A stretch of 64,000 bases of DNA from Bacillota bacterium. Lineage in GTDB: Bacteria > Bacillota > Clostridia > Christensenellales > UMGS416. Positions 25,176-32,528 of this stretch are shown here, one piece after another (position 1 is the first letter of the stretch; every line of letters starts with the position of its first letter). Location of the stretch: positions 310,001 to 374,000 of the forward strand of contig JAEYRH010000009.1 of assembly GCA_023435705.1 (NCBI GenBank), read 5' to 3'. Under the pieces are notes generated by a model. It ran no database searches. It had not been told where the DNA came from and saw nothing but the letters and a program-made list of their open reading frames with translations. Position numbers and translations under genes: made by a program.

Positions 25176-26810
25176 TCAGCTTTCCTTGATGCCGGACTCC
25201 CCGGAATACATCTCCGAGATGAGCGGCTTGATATAGGTCTTTGTGACGGACCCGAGGGTCTCGTTGGCGAAGATGCTGCTGGTGAATGTGGGGTCATTCA
25301 GCAGGTCACTGATGTCTGCCGGGGCAAACACCAGGTCAGCCAATGTGCTGGAGTTGATGCTGTCATCCGCCAGGACGTCGTTTTTCGCGACCAGCTGGCC
25401 TCGGATCAGGCAGCTGTTGATCTCGGCAGAGCCGGCGGAATAGAGCAGCCCGGTCAGCTCGGACCGGTTGCCCTTGCGGTTGCCGTGGCTTTCCAGCAAG
25501 ATATTGAGCTTGGTGCCGGCATAGACAATGATGTTGTCAAAGTGGCTGCTCCGGATTGCAAATGTGCCGCCGGTGTAGAAATAGCACTTGCTCTGCTGGC
25601 TGTCCAGCGAGTCTCCGGAAAGCGTGGTGTCACCCCGGACTGCAACCTGGCAGCCCTGGCCGGAGGAATTGTGGCGGTAAACGGTATCATAGGATTCCAT
25701 GTTTCCGTTGCAATAGATCTTCACATTGGTCAGCGTGCTTTCGTCAATTTTAAGCAGGCTGGACGCGCCTGTGACATAAATGCTCACACCGTTGAGCGAT
25801 GTGTTGTTCTCGATGGTCAGGTTGCCGGACACATAGATGGACACGCCTGAAAGCGTGGCGCCGTTCAGTGTGAGGTTGCCTGTGCTGCCGATCTGGCCGG
25901 AGGTGGCGGGAGAGGCCCCCTTGATCGTATAGGAAGCGCCAGGGTTGCCCTCAATGTTCATCGGCGTGACATAACCGGATGCCTGCACAGTGGCGCCGTT
26001 GGCGATCTTCGGGGCGGCCGCGGCCACCGCGGCATCCTTGGCGACCTGTGGGAAGCTGCCGTAAGACAATGACCATGTCAGCTTTGACACGATGGTGGGA
26101 TCCACATACAGCTCCGGATGGGCCGGGTCATAATTTGTGGCATCGAAATAACCGGAGCCGCCGTGCGTTGTGTCCACCACGGAGCCGCCGACGACCACAT
26201 CGCCGTTCACATCAATCTTGGCGTTCTTATTGCCATCCATGTTCACGTTGTTGCCGGCGATCAGTGCGTTGGTGCCAAACTTGGTCAAAAACTCCGTTTT
26301 GAACTTTTCCGTGCGGATGATCGTGATGGAAGCATACACGGTGCGGGTGGTCTCGCCGGCCACAGCCTTTGAGGAGATCGTATAGGTGCAGGTGTTGCCG
26401 TTCGGCGTGCCCATCGCAACCGTTGTGACGGTGCTGCCGGGCCCGCCCCTGGAAGTATCCAGCGCCGGCTCGGTGAAGGTGGCATTGGCGTTGTTGCGCA
26501 CGTTGGCGAAGAAATTGTTATAGGCCGTTTGGTATGCGGCAACATTTGCCTTGTCGGCAAATTTCAACGCCAGGTCATTATAATAGTCCCTCACGGTGCG
26601 CTTCAGGTTTTCTATGGCCTGCTGGGCGGCGCGGTTGGCAGCATAATAATCCCGCTCATAGTTGTCTACCACGGCGGATTGCTTCACATTGTTCATCGTC
26701 AGCGCCAGGACACCCATGCCCAGCACCAGCATCACCATGATTACCAGGAACACCGACACCAGCGCCGAGCCCCTGTTGTCTGCAAGTCTTTGCTTGATCA
26801 ATTTCTTCAT
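25176..26810 (-). CDS. Large PilX-like minor pilin/possible tip adhesin
   Basis: A 544-residue protein. The N-terminus (KQRLADNRGSALVSVFLVI) is a prepilin-like leader and hydrophobic helix of the PilX type, with Gly14 before Ser and no Glu at position 5. Residues about 200-480 form a series of short beta repeats (SGNLTIENN, LNGVSIYV, LTNVKIYCNG), suggesting a beta-helix passenger as in polymer-forming or DUF7305-like domains. Such oversized minor pilins may cap the fibre and bind surfaces. It lies between the pilW and pilM genes, as expected for a minor-pilin gene. Confidence 0.8.
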   Translation of the reverse strand: MKKLIKQRLADNRGSALVSVFLVIMVMLVLGMGVLALTMNNVKQSAVVDNYERDYYAANRAAQQAIENLKRTVRDYYNDLALKFADKANVAAYQTAYNNFFANVRNNANATFTEPALDTSRGGPGSTVTTVAMGTPNGNTCTYTISSKAVAGETTRTVYASITIIRTEKFKTEFLTKFGTNALIAGNNVNMDGNKNAKIDVNGDVVVGGSVVDTTHGGSGYFDATNYDPAHPELYVDPTIVSKLTWSLSYGSFPQVAKDAAVAAAAPKIANGATVQASGYVTPMNIEGNPGASYTIKGASPATSGQIGSTGNLTLNGATLSGVSIYVSGNLTIENNTSLNGVSIYVTGASSLLKIDESTLTNVKIYCNGNMESYDTVYRHNSSGQGCQVAVRGDTTLSGDSLDSQQSKCYFYTGGTFAIRSSHFDNIIVYAGTKLNILLESHGNRKGNRSELTGLLYSAGSAEINSCLIRGQLVAKNDVLADDSINSSTLADLVFAPADISDLLNDPTFTSSIFANETLGSVTKTYIKPLISEMYSGESGIKES

Positions 26811-26826
26811 GGCTCACATCTCCTTG

Positions 26827-27243
26827 TCATCTCAGAGCCAGTTGTGTGCTGACTGTGATTCCGCTTACCGACGTCAGCGTGACGGTGAGCAGCTCGCCGC
26901 TGATGGAAGCGGTGAATGCACTAATATTGTTTGCCAGCACCGAGCCGTTGTAGTTCAGCGTCTTGGCCGTGTTGTCAATGGTATAGGATTTGCCGTTGAC
27001 CGTCAGTGACCCAGATGACACGCTGACGCCGGCCGCGGTTGTGTTACGCACCTGTTTGGAGATGTGCAGTGCAGCCTGCCTCAGGCCCTGCTGGTCCACT
27101 GTCTCGTCCATGTTGATGTTGTAGGTCTTGATGCCCAGGATCATCGAGGAATAGACAGACGTTCCGATGATGGCCAGGATGGCGATCGTCACCATCAGCT
27201 CCACCAGTGTGATCCCACGGTTTCCCAGCGTTTTCCTCTTCAT
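26827..27243 (-). CDS. Minor prepilin (PilW/GspJ-like)
   Basis: A 138-residue prepilin. The N-terminus MKRKTLGNRG-ITLVELMV has the class III signal: Gly before the cut, hydrophobic +1 and Glu at +5. The cut and methylation are done by the PilD-type peptidase encoded upstream in the operon. The short C-terminal domain is beta-rich (SLTVNGKSYTIDNTAKTLNY). The ATG at 27243 overlaps the stop of the pilV-like gene (ATGA). Minor pilins of this kind prime pilus assembly. The exact equivalence to PilW is by position and hydrophobic pattern, not by a unique motif. Confidence 0.82.
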   Translation of the reverse strand: MKRKTLGNRGITLVELMVTIAILAIIGTSVYSSMILGIKTYNINMDETVDQQGLRQAALHISKQVRNTTAAGVSVSSGSLTVNGKSYTIDNTAKTLNYNGSVLANNISAFTASISGELLTVTLTSVSGITVSTQLALR

Positions 27244-28019
27244 GGCGCGGCCACCTCCAGCGTGTCCTGCACGACGCATTGCGGTGTGGCGGACGACGAG
27301 GATTCGTAAACCAAACACTTCACATCCACCAGCGCGGTGGCCGGCGGATTGTCACTGTCATACATAAACAGGTTTGACGTGGAAATGCCCACTACGTTCA
27401 TGCTGCTGACCTGCGCCTGGGCGGGCGTTTCATAGACGGCGCAGGCGCTCACGCCGGAAAGCGTGACAATGCTGGAAAAGCTTGCGGTGCCGCAGTTGAT
27501 GATCAGCCCCAGCGGCCTGCCGCCCGGCACGGAGCCGGATGCAGACACCCCGCCGGAGATGGTATAGCCGCCGCCGGCCACCGCCAGCGTGATTGAGCCG
27601 GAGCTGCCTGTGGCCACTTTGCCGTCTGGCCCGGTGAATGTGGCGCTGCCGCCGCGGATGAAAAGGTGTGCGTAACTGGGCGTGCCGGAAAACGCAGCCT
27701 TGCTGATTGCACCGGCAGGCGATGTTTCTATGGTGTAATACTTGCCGTCATAAGCGGCATGATTCGGGTTGGAAGCGGGGCTGGTGCCAAGCAGGTTGAA
27801 GAGCTGGCCATACGTTTTGGTGCGGAGCTCCTCGATTTTTGCCTGCGCCAGATAGGTGGTCTTGGTGTTGTCTTCCGCCAGCACCGTGAACCTGGTGCTT
27901 GTTACAAACATATTGATGAGCGGCGCTGCCACAAGCGCAAGGATAAACACCGCCACCAGAACTTCCAGCAGCGTTAATCCTTTGTTGTTTTTCAGTGCCG
28001 ATTTTTTCAAAGTTATCAC
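27240..28019 (-). CDS. Minor prepilin (PilV-like)
   Basis: A 259-residue prepilin with leader LKNNKG-LTLLEVLVAVFIL (cut after Gly14, Glu at +5) and a long hydrophobic helix. PilV-type features include the helix end AAPLINMF and TYLAQAKIEELR. The rest is Ser/Gly-rich beta structure with three Cys residues that could form a disulfide. Its start overlaps the end of pilD (ATGA) and its stop overlaps the pilW-like gene, so these three are translationally coupled. Confidence 0.83.
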   Translation of the reverse strand: MITLKKSALKNNKGLTLLEVLVAVFILALVAAPLINMFVTSTRFTVLAEDNTKTTYLAQAKIEELRTKTYGQLFNLLGTSPASNPNHAAYDGKYYTIETSPAGAISKAAFSGTPSYAHLFIRGGSATFTGPDGKVATGSSGSITLAVAGGGYTISGGVSASGSVPGGRPLGLIINCGTASFSSIVTLSGVSACAVYETPAQAQVSSMNVVGISTSNLFMYDSDNPPATALVDVKCLVYESSSSATPQCVVQDTLEVAAP

Positions 28020-28861
28020 CCTATGATCAGTTTGACAATCGCGTTGTTGAGCGCAAGATACCCTTGCAGGATCTCCTGCCCAAACAGCAACGCCGCCAGC
28101 GAACCGGCCGCCAGAAACGGCCCGAAGGGGAAGTAGTCGCCGCGCTTGAGCACCTTTGTGACCAGCAGCACGGCCCCGACCAGGCCGCCTGCTATCACCG
28201 CCAGCACCAGCGCCAGCAAGGTGTGCTGCCAGCCCAGAAACAGGCCCACCATCGCCATCAGCTTCACGTCGCCGCCGCCCATGCCGTCCTTTCGGAGGAT
28301 CAGGCGGGAGACCACGTCAATCAGAAACAGCGGGCCGCCGCCGGCCAATGCGCCCAGCAGGGCGTCCTGCCAGCTTGGCGTGGGGTTGCCTGCGAGGCTT
28401 GTGATGAGCACGGCCAGCGCCCCGCACAAGGTGCCAAACAGCACCAGGCCGTTGGGGATGATCGTGTGCTCCGCGTCAATGAAGCAGGCCACGATCAGCA
28501 CGCTTGCCAGCGCCAGCGCCGGGATCAGGCGTTCAAGCCCCGGCAGCCGCCACCAGCAGAGCAGAAATAAAACTCCTGTGAGCAGCTCCACGATCATGTA
28601 GCGGGGGCTGATCGGCTTGCCGCAGTGGCGGCACTTGCCGCCCAGGAAGAGCCAGCTTGCCACCGGCACCATGTCCAGCGCGGTGAGCCGCGCCTTGCAG
28701 TCCGGGCAGTGGGAGGGGGGAGTCCGTATAGACAGTTTATTCGGAATGCGATAGATGCATACGTTCAGGAATGATCCCACGCAAAGGCCCAGGATGCCGG
28801 TCAGGATTGCCCCATACCAGGGGTTTGAGCCATAAAAGCGGAGGATTGTTTCCAGGTCCAT
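28016..28861 (-). CDS. pilD: Prepilin peptidase/N-methyltransferase
   Basis: A 281-residue multi-pass membrane aspartic protease of family A24. The N-terminal methylase half carries the zinc tetracysteine (CPDCKARL ... CRHCG), and catalytic Asp residues lie in FIDAEHTIIPN and GMGGGDVKLMA. It cleaves the leader peptides of the two major pilins and the minor prepilins encoded around it and methylates their new N-termini. The ATG at 28861 (MDLETILRFYG) follows CTGGAGTATGT; a longer in-frame start at 28927 would run through the hairpin at 28885-28916. It is the only such peptidase in the window. Confidence 0.93.
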   Translation of the reverse strand: MDLETILRFYGSNPWYGAILTGILGLCVGSFLNVCIYRIPNKLSIRTPPSHCPDCKARLTALDMVPVASWLFLGGKCRHCGKPISPRYMIVELLTGVLFLLCWWRLPGLERLIPALALASVLIVACFIDAEHTIIPNGLVLFGTLCGALAVLITSLAGNPTPSWQDALLGALAGGGPLFLIDVVSRLILRKDGMGGGDVKLMAMVGLFLGWQHTLLALVLAVIAGGLVGAVLLVTKVLKRGDYFPFGPFLAAGSLAALLFGQEILQGYLALNNAIVKLIIG

Positions 28862-28884
28862 ACATACTCCAGAAGTTTGATGAA

Positions 28885-28916
28885 AGGAACGGAACGTGAA
28901 GGCACGCTCCGTTCCT
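28885..28916 (-). terminator. Intra-operon hairpin (attenuator candidate)
   Basis: AGGAACGGA (28885-28893) pairs with TCCGTTCCT (28908-28916), with further CGTG/CACG pairing inside. On the minus strand it is followed by TTTCATC. Placed between the second pilin and pilD, it could lower expression of downstream genes relative to the pilins. Confidence 0.55.
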
Positions 28917-28933
28917 CGTTGTGGCATTACGAC

Positions 28934-29305
28934 TCAGTTAAATGCGGTATCCACGGTGGCCACCCCTTTTGGGCTCACGCTGACACGATCTCTTGCCTTG
29001 GTAAAATCCATTGGCTCAAGGATCGGTGCCATTTCATTCAGGCCGCTGGCCTTCATGTCATCTGAGGAGGCCCATCCGTCAACATCCGCCTGGGAAAGCT
29101 TGTCGTCAGGACTCATGTTGTTGTAGAGGTTGATCACATTGGCGATCTCCGTGGCACCGGCGATTTCCGCGCCCTGCTTGGCTTTATCGGTCAAGCCGAT
29201 GAAGATGGGCACTGCCACCCCAGCAAGCAACACAACAATCGAAACCGTTACGATCAATTCTACCAGTGTGAACCCTTTTGTCTTACTCTTCAGCACTGCA
29301 AACAT
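28934..29305 (-). CDS. pilA: Type IV pilin 2
   Basis: A 123-residue prepilin with leader MFAVLKSKTKG and mature start FTLVELIVTVSIVV (Glu at +5), then a soluble domain of about 80 residues. It is paralogous to the pilin encoded 29 bp upstream: both have the same length and a shared helix followed by KQGAEIAGATEI and NGVEIANATAL respectively. One copy may be structural and the other a variant. The ribosome site (AGGG) is weak compared with the first pilin gene. A hairpin lies just downstream. Confidence 0.9.
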   Translation of the reverse strand: MFAVLKSKTKGFTLVELIVTVSIVVLLAGVAVPIFIGLTDKAKQGAEIAGATEIANVINLYNNMSPDDKLSQADVDGWASSDDMKASGLNEMAPILEPMDFTKARDRVSVSPKGVATVDTAFN

Positions 29306-29334
29306 ACGCCCTGGTCTTTCTTGAGATCAGTTGA

Positions 29335-29709
29335 TCACGATGCAGAAGCAGGAGCGAGATCAACATTCTTAACATATGCTACGCCAGATGTGAAATCAAT
29401 CCTTGCGATAGCTTTGGCAGCAGCAGCAGCATCAATGCCTGACGGCCAGAGATCTGCGAGGGTCCCTGATGTAATGCCGGATGTAGCAGAGATTTTTACT
29501 GCGGGGTTCGTCTGCATTGCGTTGTAGACATTGACTGCGCCACAAAGAGCAGTGGCGTTTGCAATCTCGACACCGTTAGCAGCGCGCTGCTGCAGGCTGA
29601 TGAAGCTGGGCACGGCGATGGCGGCCAGGATGGCGATGATCGCCACGACGACGATGAGCTCGATCAGTGTGAAGCCCTTCTTGTTCTTCTTCTTGAGTGT
29701 TTGAAGCAT
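29335..29709 (-). CDS. pilA: Type IV pilin 1 (probable major pilin)
   Basis: A 124-residue prepilin. The leader MLQTLKKKNKKG is followed by mature FTLIELIVVVAIIAILAAIA, the textbook N-methyl-Phe start with Glu at +5. A single Cys lies near residue 53. GGAGGTGC gives a strong ribosome site. It has its own promoter candidate (TTGAAG-17-TATAAT at 29770-29798) and a long leader that contains the element shared with the GYWKTH-protein gene. Position, strong translation signal and separate promoter suggest the major pilin subunit. Confidence 0.92.
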   Translation of the reverse strand: MLQTLKKKNKKGFTLIELIVVVAIIAILAAIAVPSFISLQQRAANGVEIANATALCGAVNVYNAMQTNPAVKISATSGITSGTLADLWPSGIDAAAAAKAIARIDFTSGVAYVKNVDLAPASAS

Positions 29710-29769
29710 GGGTATTGCACCTCCAGTTTATTTATCATATAGCCATTGGCCATATAATTCGACCATTGA

Positions 29770-29798
29770 ATTATATCCTTTTGCTGTTAATCCTTCAA
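29770..29798 (-). promoter_or_regulatory. Candidate pilin promoter
   Basis: On the minus strand TTGAAG (29793-29798), a 17-bp spacer and TATAAT (29770-29775), about 60 bp from the pilin start codon. Confidence 0.5.
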
Positions 29799-29891
29799 TT
29801 CCGAACCCAGAAATTGCCACATTGCTGCCACAATTCTTCCGCAAATCTCCAACCGTTATTGGAATGGCGATTGGCGCGATTGGCAGAAGTA

Positions 29892-29949
29892 CAGAGGGCT
29901 GGAATCCTCGTGATTTCGCGGCTTTACCCTTGGATCATTGTGCCGGGAG
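29892..29949 (-). ncRNA. Candidate cis-regulatory RNA element, copy B
   Basis: Read on the minus strand: CACAATGATCC, GGGTAAA, CGAAA, ACGAG, TTCC and CTCTG in this order. The same ordered blocks occur in copy A (36024-36079). ATCC and GGAT flank the core and can pair. It does not match any riboswitch I recognise. Confidence 0.35.
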
Positions 29950-30081
29950 CTTTTCATCAGGCTGTTAGGTCATCAAACATAATATCTCTATAGAGAATGA
30001 TAACCCGGCGGCGCAGCTGCTTGATCCATCTATTTCCAGATACCCCGGATGATGGCGGTTCAAACATCACCGAACGGAAAC

Positions 30082-31296
30082 CTATTTCACCCCGCTCACC
30101 ACAGAAGCCAGCTGGAATGTGGGCATCAGGATGGACAGCACCACAAACAATACAATGCCTGCCATCACGATGATGATTGCCGGCTCAATCACCGCGGTGG
30201 TGCGGGCGATGGCCGTTTCTGCCTCGGCGTCGTAATAGATGGCGGTCTGCTCCAGCATGTAGTCCAACTGGCCGGATTCCTCGCCCAATCGCGTCATGTT
30301 GTGCACCATCGGCGGCAGCTCTTTGATATCGGCCAAAGGCTTATAGAGCGCCGACCCCTGCTGCACCGCTTCGGTGACATGCTTCAGCTTCTTTTCGATG
30401 TGCTTGTTGGATACCACGCGAGATGTAATGTCCAGCGCCTGCGTCAGCGGCACGCCGGAGCTCGTCATCGCGCCCAAAGTGCGCGTGAACCGCGACACCA
30501 GCATCTTTATGTTGAGAGGCCCGAATGCCGGCAGCTTCAGGCTGATGCGGGCCAGGTTCAGCTGGCCGTTGTCAGACTTGCGATACATCTGGAAGAACAG
30601 CACCGCCCCCGCGACCACAGTGAGAATCAGCGGCCACTGGGTGCGTACGAAGCTGCTCAGGCCTAGCAGGATCTGCGTGGGCAGCGGCAGATTGGCGCCG
30701 GCCCGGTCAAAGATGCCCTGGAAGGTGGGCACGATGAAGATCAGCAGGAATGTGGTGATCGCAATGGCCAGACCCATGATGACTGCCGGATAGATCATCG
30801 CCGTGCGGAACTTCGCCACCAGCTGGTACTCCTGTTTGAAATAGCCATGCAGGCGCTTGAGGCTGGCTTCCAGCGTGCCGGAGACCTCACCCACGGACAG
30901 CATGCTCATAAAGATGGTGGGGAAGCGCTTGCCGTGCTCGCCAAAGCTGTCGGTCAGGCTCCGGCCGGTCTGCACCTTTTCATACACATCCAGAAGCACG
31001 CCCTTCAGGCGCTTGTCTTCCGTCTGCTGGGCAAGGATGTCCAGCGCCTGCCCCACCGGGATGCCGGATGACAGGATCGTGGAAAACTGCTGGCAGAACA
31101 GCGCGAGCACCTTCAGGCTGATCTTCTGGCCAAGCTCCCGGTTGAGGGCGCCGGGCGCCTTCACCTCGGCGATGTCCAGGGGGTAGAAGCCCTTTCCGCG
31201 CAGCATCGACACCACTTCCAGGCGCTCTTTGCCCTCGGCGATGCCTTCCACGGTTCTGCCGCCCATGTTGACGGCCTTGTATTGAAACTTTGCCAT
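30082..31296 (-). CDS. pilC: Type IV pilus platform protein PilC (GspF family)
   Basis: A 404-residue inner-membrane protein with two repeats of the T2SSF domain (about 65-190 and 270-390) and three TM helices (about 168-190, 220-240 and 370-395). Motifs FCQQFSTILSSGIPVGQALDI and FTRTLGAMTSSGVPLTQALDI mark the repeats. It anchors the assembly and retraction ATPases and extracts pilins from the membrane. AAAGGAGGCTCCAA precedes the ATG. It lies 12 bp after pilT. Confidence 0.95.
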   Translation of the reverse strand: MAKFQYKAVNMGGRTVEGIAEGKERLEVVSMLRGKGFYPLDIAEVKAPGALNRELGQKISLKVLALFCQQFSTILSSGIPVGQALDILAQQTEDKRLKGVLLDVYEKVQTGRSLTDSFGEHGKRFPTIFMSMLSVGEVSGTLEASLKRLHGYFKQEYQLVAKFRTAMIYPAVIMGLAIAITTFLLIFIVPTFQGIFDRAGANLPLPTQILLGLSSFVRTQWPLILTVVAGAVLFFQMYRKSDNGQLNLARISLKLPAFGPLNIKMLVSRFTRTLGAMTSSGVPLTQALDITSRVVSNKHIEKKLKHVTEAVQQGSALYKPLADIKELPPMVHNMTRLGEESGQLDYMLEQTAIYYDAEAETAIARTTAVIEPAIIIVMAGIVLFVVLSILMPTFQLASVVSGVK

Positions 31297-31308
31297 TTGG
31301 AGCCTCCT

Positions 31309-32361
31309 TTATCTGAGGTTCAGGAAACGCTTGATGTTTTCATAATCCACGCAGTACAAGATGCAATCGTCCAGTGTGATCCGGCCGGCCCTGTAAAGCG
31401 CCGCCAACGCCGTGTCCATCGTCTGCATGCCGGCTAGGCCTGCGGTCTGGATGGCGTTGTTGATCTGCGGTGTCTTGCCCTCGCGGATGAGATTGCGGAT
31501 GGCCGGCGTGGCAAGCATCACCTCAATGGCAGCCACACGGCCATGCCCGTCCGCCGTGGGCAGAAGCTGCTGCGACACGACGGCTTGCAGCGCCATGGAA
31601 AGCTGCACGCGGATCTGCGATTGCTGATAGGGCGGGAACACGTCGATGATGCGGTCAATGGTCTTGGCAGCACCGGTTGTGTGCAGCGTGGAGAAGACCA
31701 GGTGGCCGGTCTCGGCGGCGGTCAGCGCGATGGAGATGCTCTCCAGGTCGCGCATCTCACCAATCAGGATCACGTCCGGGTCCTGCCGGAGCACGGCCCG
31801 CAGGCCGTTGGCATAGGACTGGGTGTCGCTGCCGATTTCGCGCTGGTTCACAATGCTCTTTTTATGCCGGTGCAGATATTCAATCGGGTCTTCCAGCGTG
31901 ATGATGTGGCAGTCCCGGTTGGTGTTGACCAGGTCAATCAGCGCCGCCAGCGTGGTGGATTTGCCGCTGCCTGTGGGCCCTGTCACCAGCACAAGGCCCC
32001 GCTGCAGCGTGCTTAAGTCTTCCAGCGACGCCGGCAGGCCCAGCTCATCCAGCGACCGGATGCCCGGCGGGATCAGGCGAAGGGCCGCCGAACAGGATCC
32101 CCTCTGGCGGTAGGCGTTCACGCGGAAACGGGCGATGCGGGTGGACAGGGGGAAGTCCAGCTCACCGGTTGAGATGAACTGCTCCCACTGGCGCTCGCTC
32201 ATGATGGAGCGCACAAACCCTTCTGTCTCCTGGGTGGAGAGCCGCTCGCCTTCGCTCAGCAGCCTGCCGTTTACGCGATAGGTCGCCGCTGTGCCCGGTG
32301 TGATGTGCAGGTCAGAGGCGTCCAGTGCTACGGTTTTTTCCAGCAGTTCGGTGGAATTCAT
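31309..32361 (-). CDS. pilT: Type IV pilus retraction ATPase PilT
   Basis: A 350-residue hexameric secretion ATPase. Walker A is GPTGSGKST, the Walker B region is VILIGEMRDLES with His-box sequence HLVFSTLHT, and the PilT-specific AIRNLIREGKT motif near the C-terminus separates it from PilB. It powers pilus retraction and hence twitching. AAGGAG precedes the ATG at 32361. It follows pilB with a 167-bp gap filled by palindromic repeats. Confidence 0.95.
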   Translation of the reverse strand: MNSTELLEKTVALDASDLHITPGTAATYRVNGRLLSEGERLSTQETEGFVRSIMSERQWEQFISTGELDFPLSTRIARFRVNAYRQRGSCSAALRLIPPGIRSLDELGLPASLEDLSTLQRGLVLVTGPTGSGKSTTLAALIDLVNTNRDCHIITLEDPIEYLHRHKKSIVNQREIGSDTQSYANGLRAVLRQDPDVILIGEMRDLESISIALTAAETGHLVFSTLHTTGAAKTIDRIIDVFPPYQQSQIRVQLSMALQAVVSQQLLPTADGHGRVAAIEVMLATPAIRNLIREGKTPQINNAIQTAGLAGMQTMDTALAALYRAGRITLDDCILYCVDYENIKRFLNLR

Positions 32362-32390
32362 GAAAACTCCTTCCGCCGCCTGAGGGCGGC

Positions 32391-32455
32391 ACCTCCCTAA
32401 TTAACCCCCACCGCCTTTGGCGGTGTCACCCCTATAAGGGGTTATAGAGGGAGGC
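32391..32455. repeat. Nested palindromic repeat
   Basis: Outer CCTCCCT...AGGGAGG encloses the small hairpins CCGCC-TTT-GGCGG and CCCCT-ATA-AGGGG. It lies in the pilT-pilB gap and looks like a short mobile or REP-type element. Confidence 0.65.
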
Positions 32456-32483
32456 AAGTGATGGCTTGGCAGAGACGAACTTG

Positions 32484-32523
32484 TCCCCCTCAGTGAGGGG
32501 GATGCCACGTAGTGGCAGGGGGA
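32484..32523. repeat. REP-type element GGGGGATG-stem-CAGGGGG
   Basis: CCCCCT-CAGTG-AGGGGG is followed by ATGCCAC-GTA-GTGGCAGGGGG. The same frame with a different stem lies at 38060-38115. Confidence 0.7.
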
Positions 32524-32528
32524 GTTTG

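Larger units (their letters stand above)
29710..30081 (-). other. 372-bp pilC-pilA1 intergenic region
   Basis: No gene. It holds the proximal pilin promoter candidate and, farther upstream at 29892-29949, the structured element shared with the leader at 36024-36079. A TATTAT (minus strand, near 29990) could start a longer transcript that includes that element. A short direct repeat (GATTGGCGCGATTGGC) lies at 29868-29884. Strong candidate for regulated pilin expression. Confidence 0.5.

Noticed and set aside
29892..29960. Hammerhead ribozyme in the pilin leader (CTGATGA at 29954-29960 and CGAAA downstream on the minus strand)
   Set aside because: The bases next to CTGATGA and GAAA do not form stem II, and no cleavage-site stem is present.
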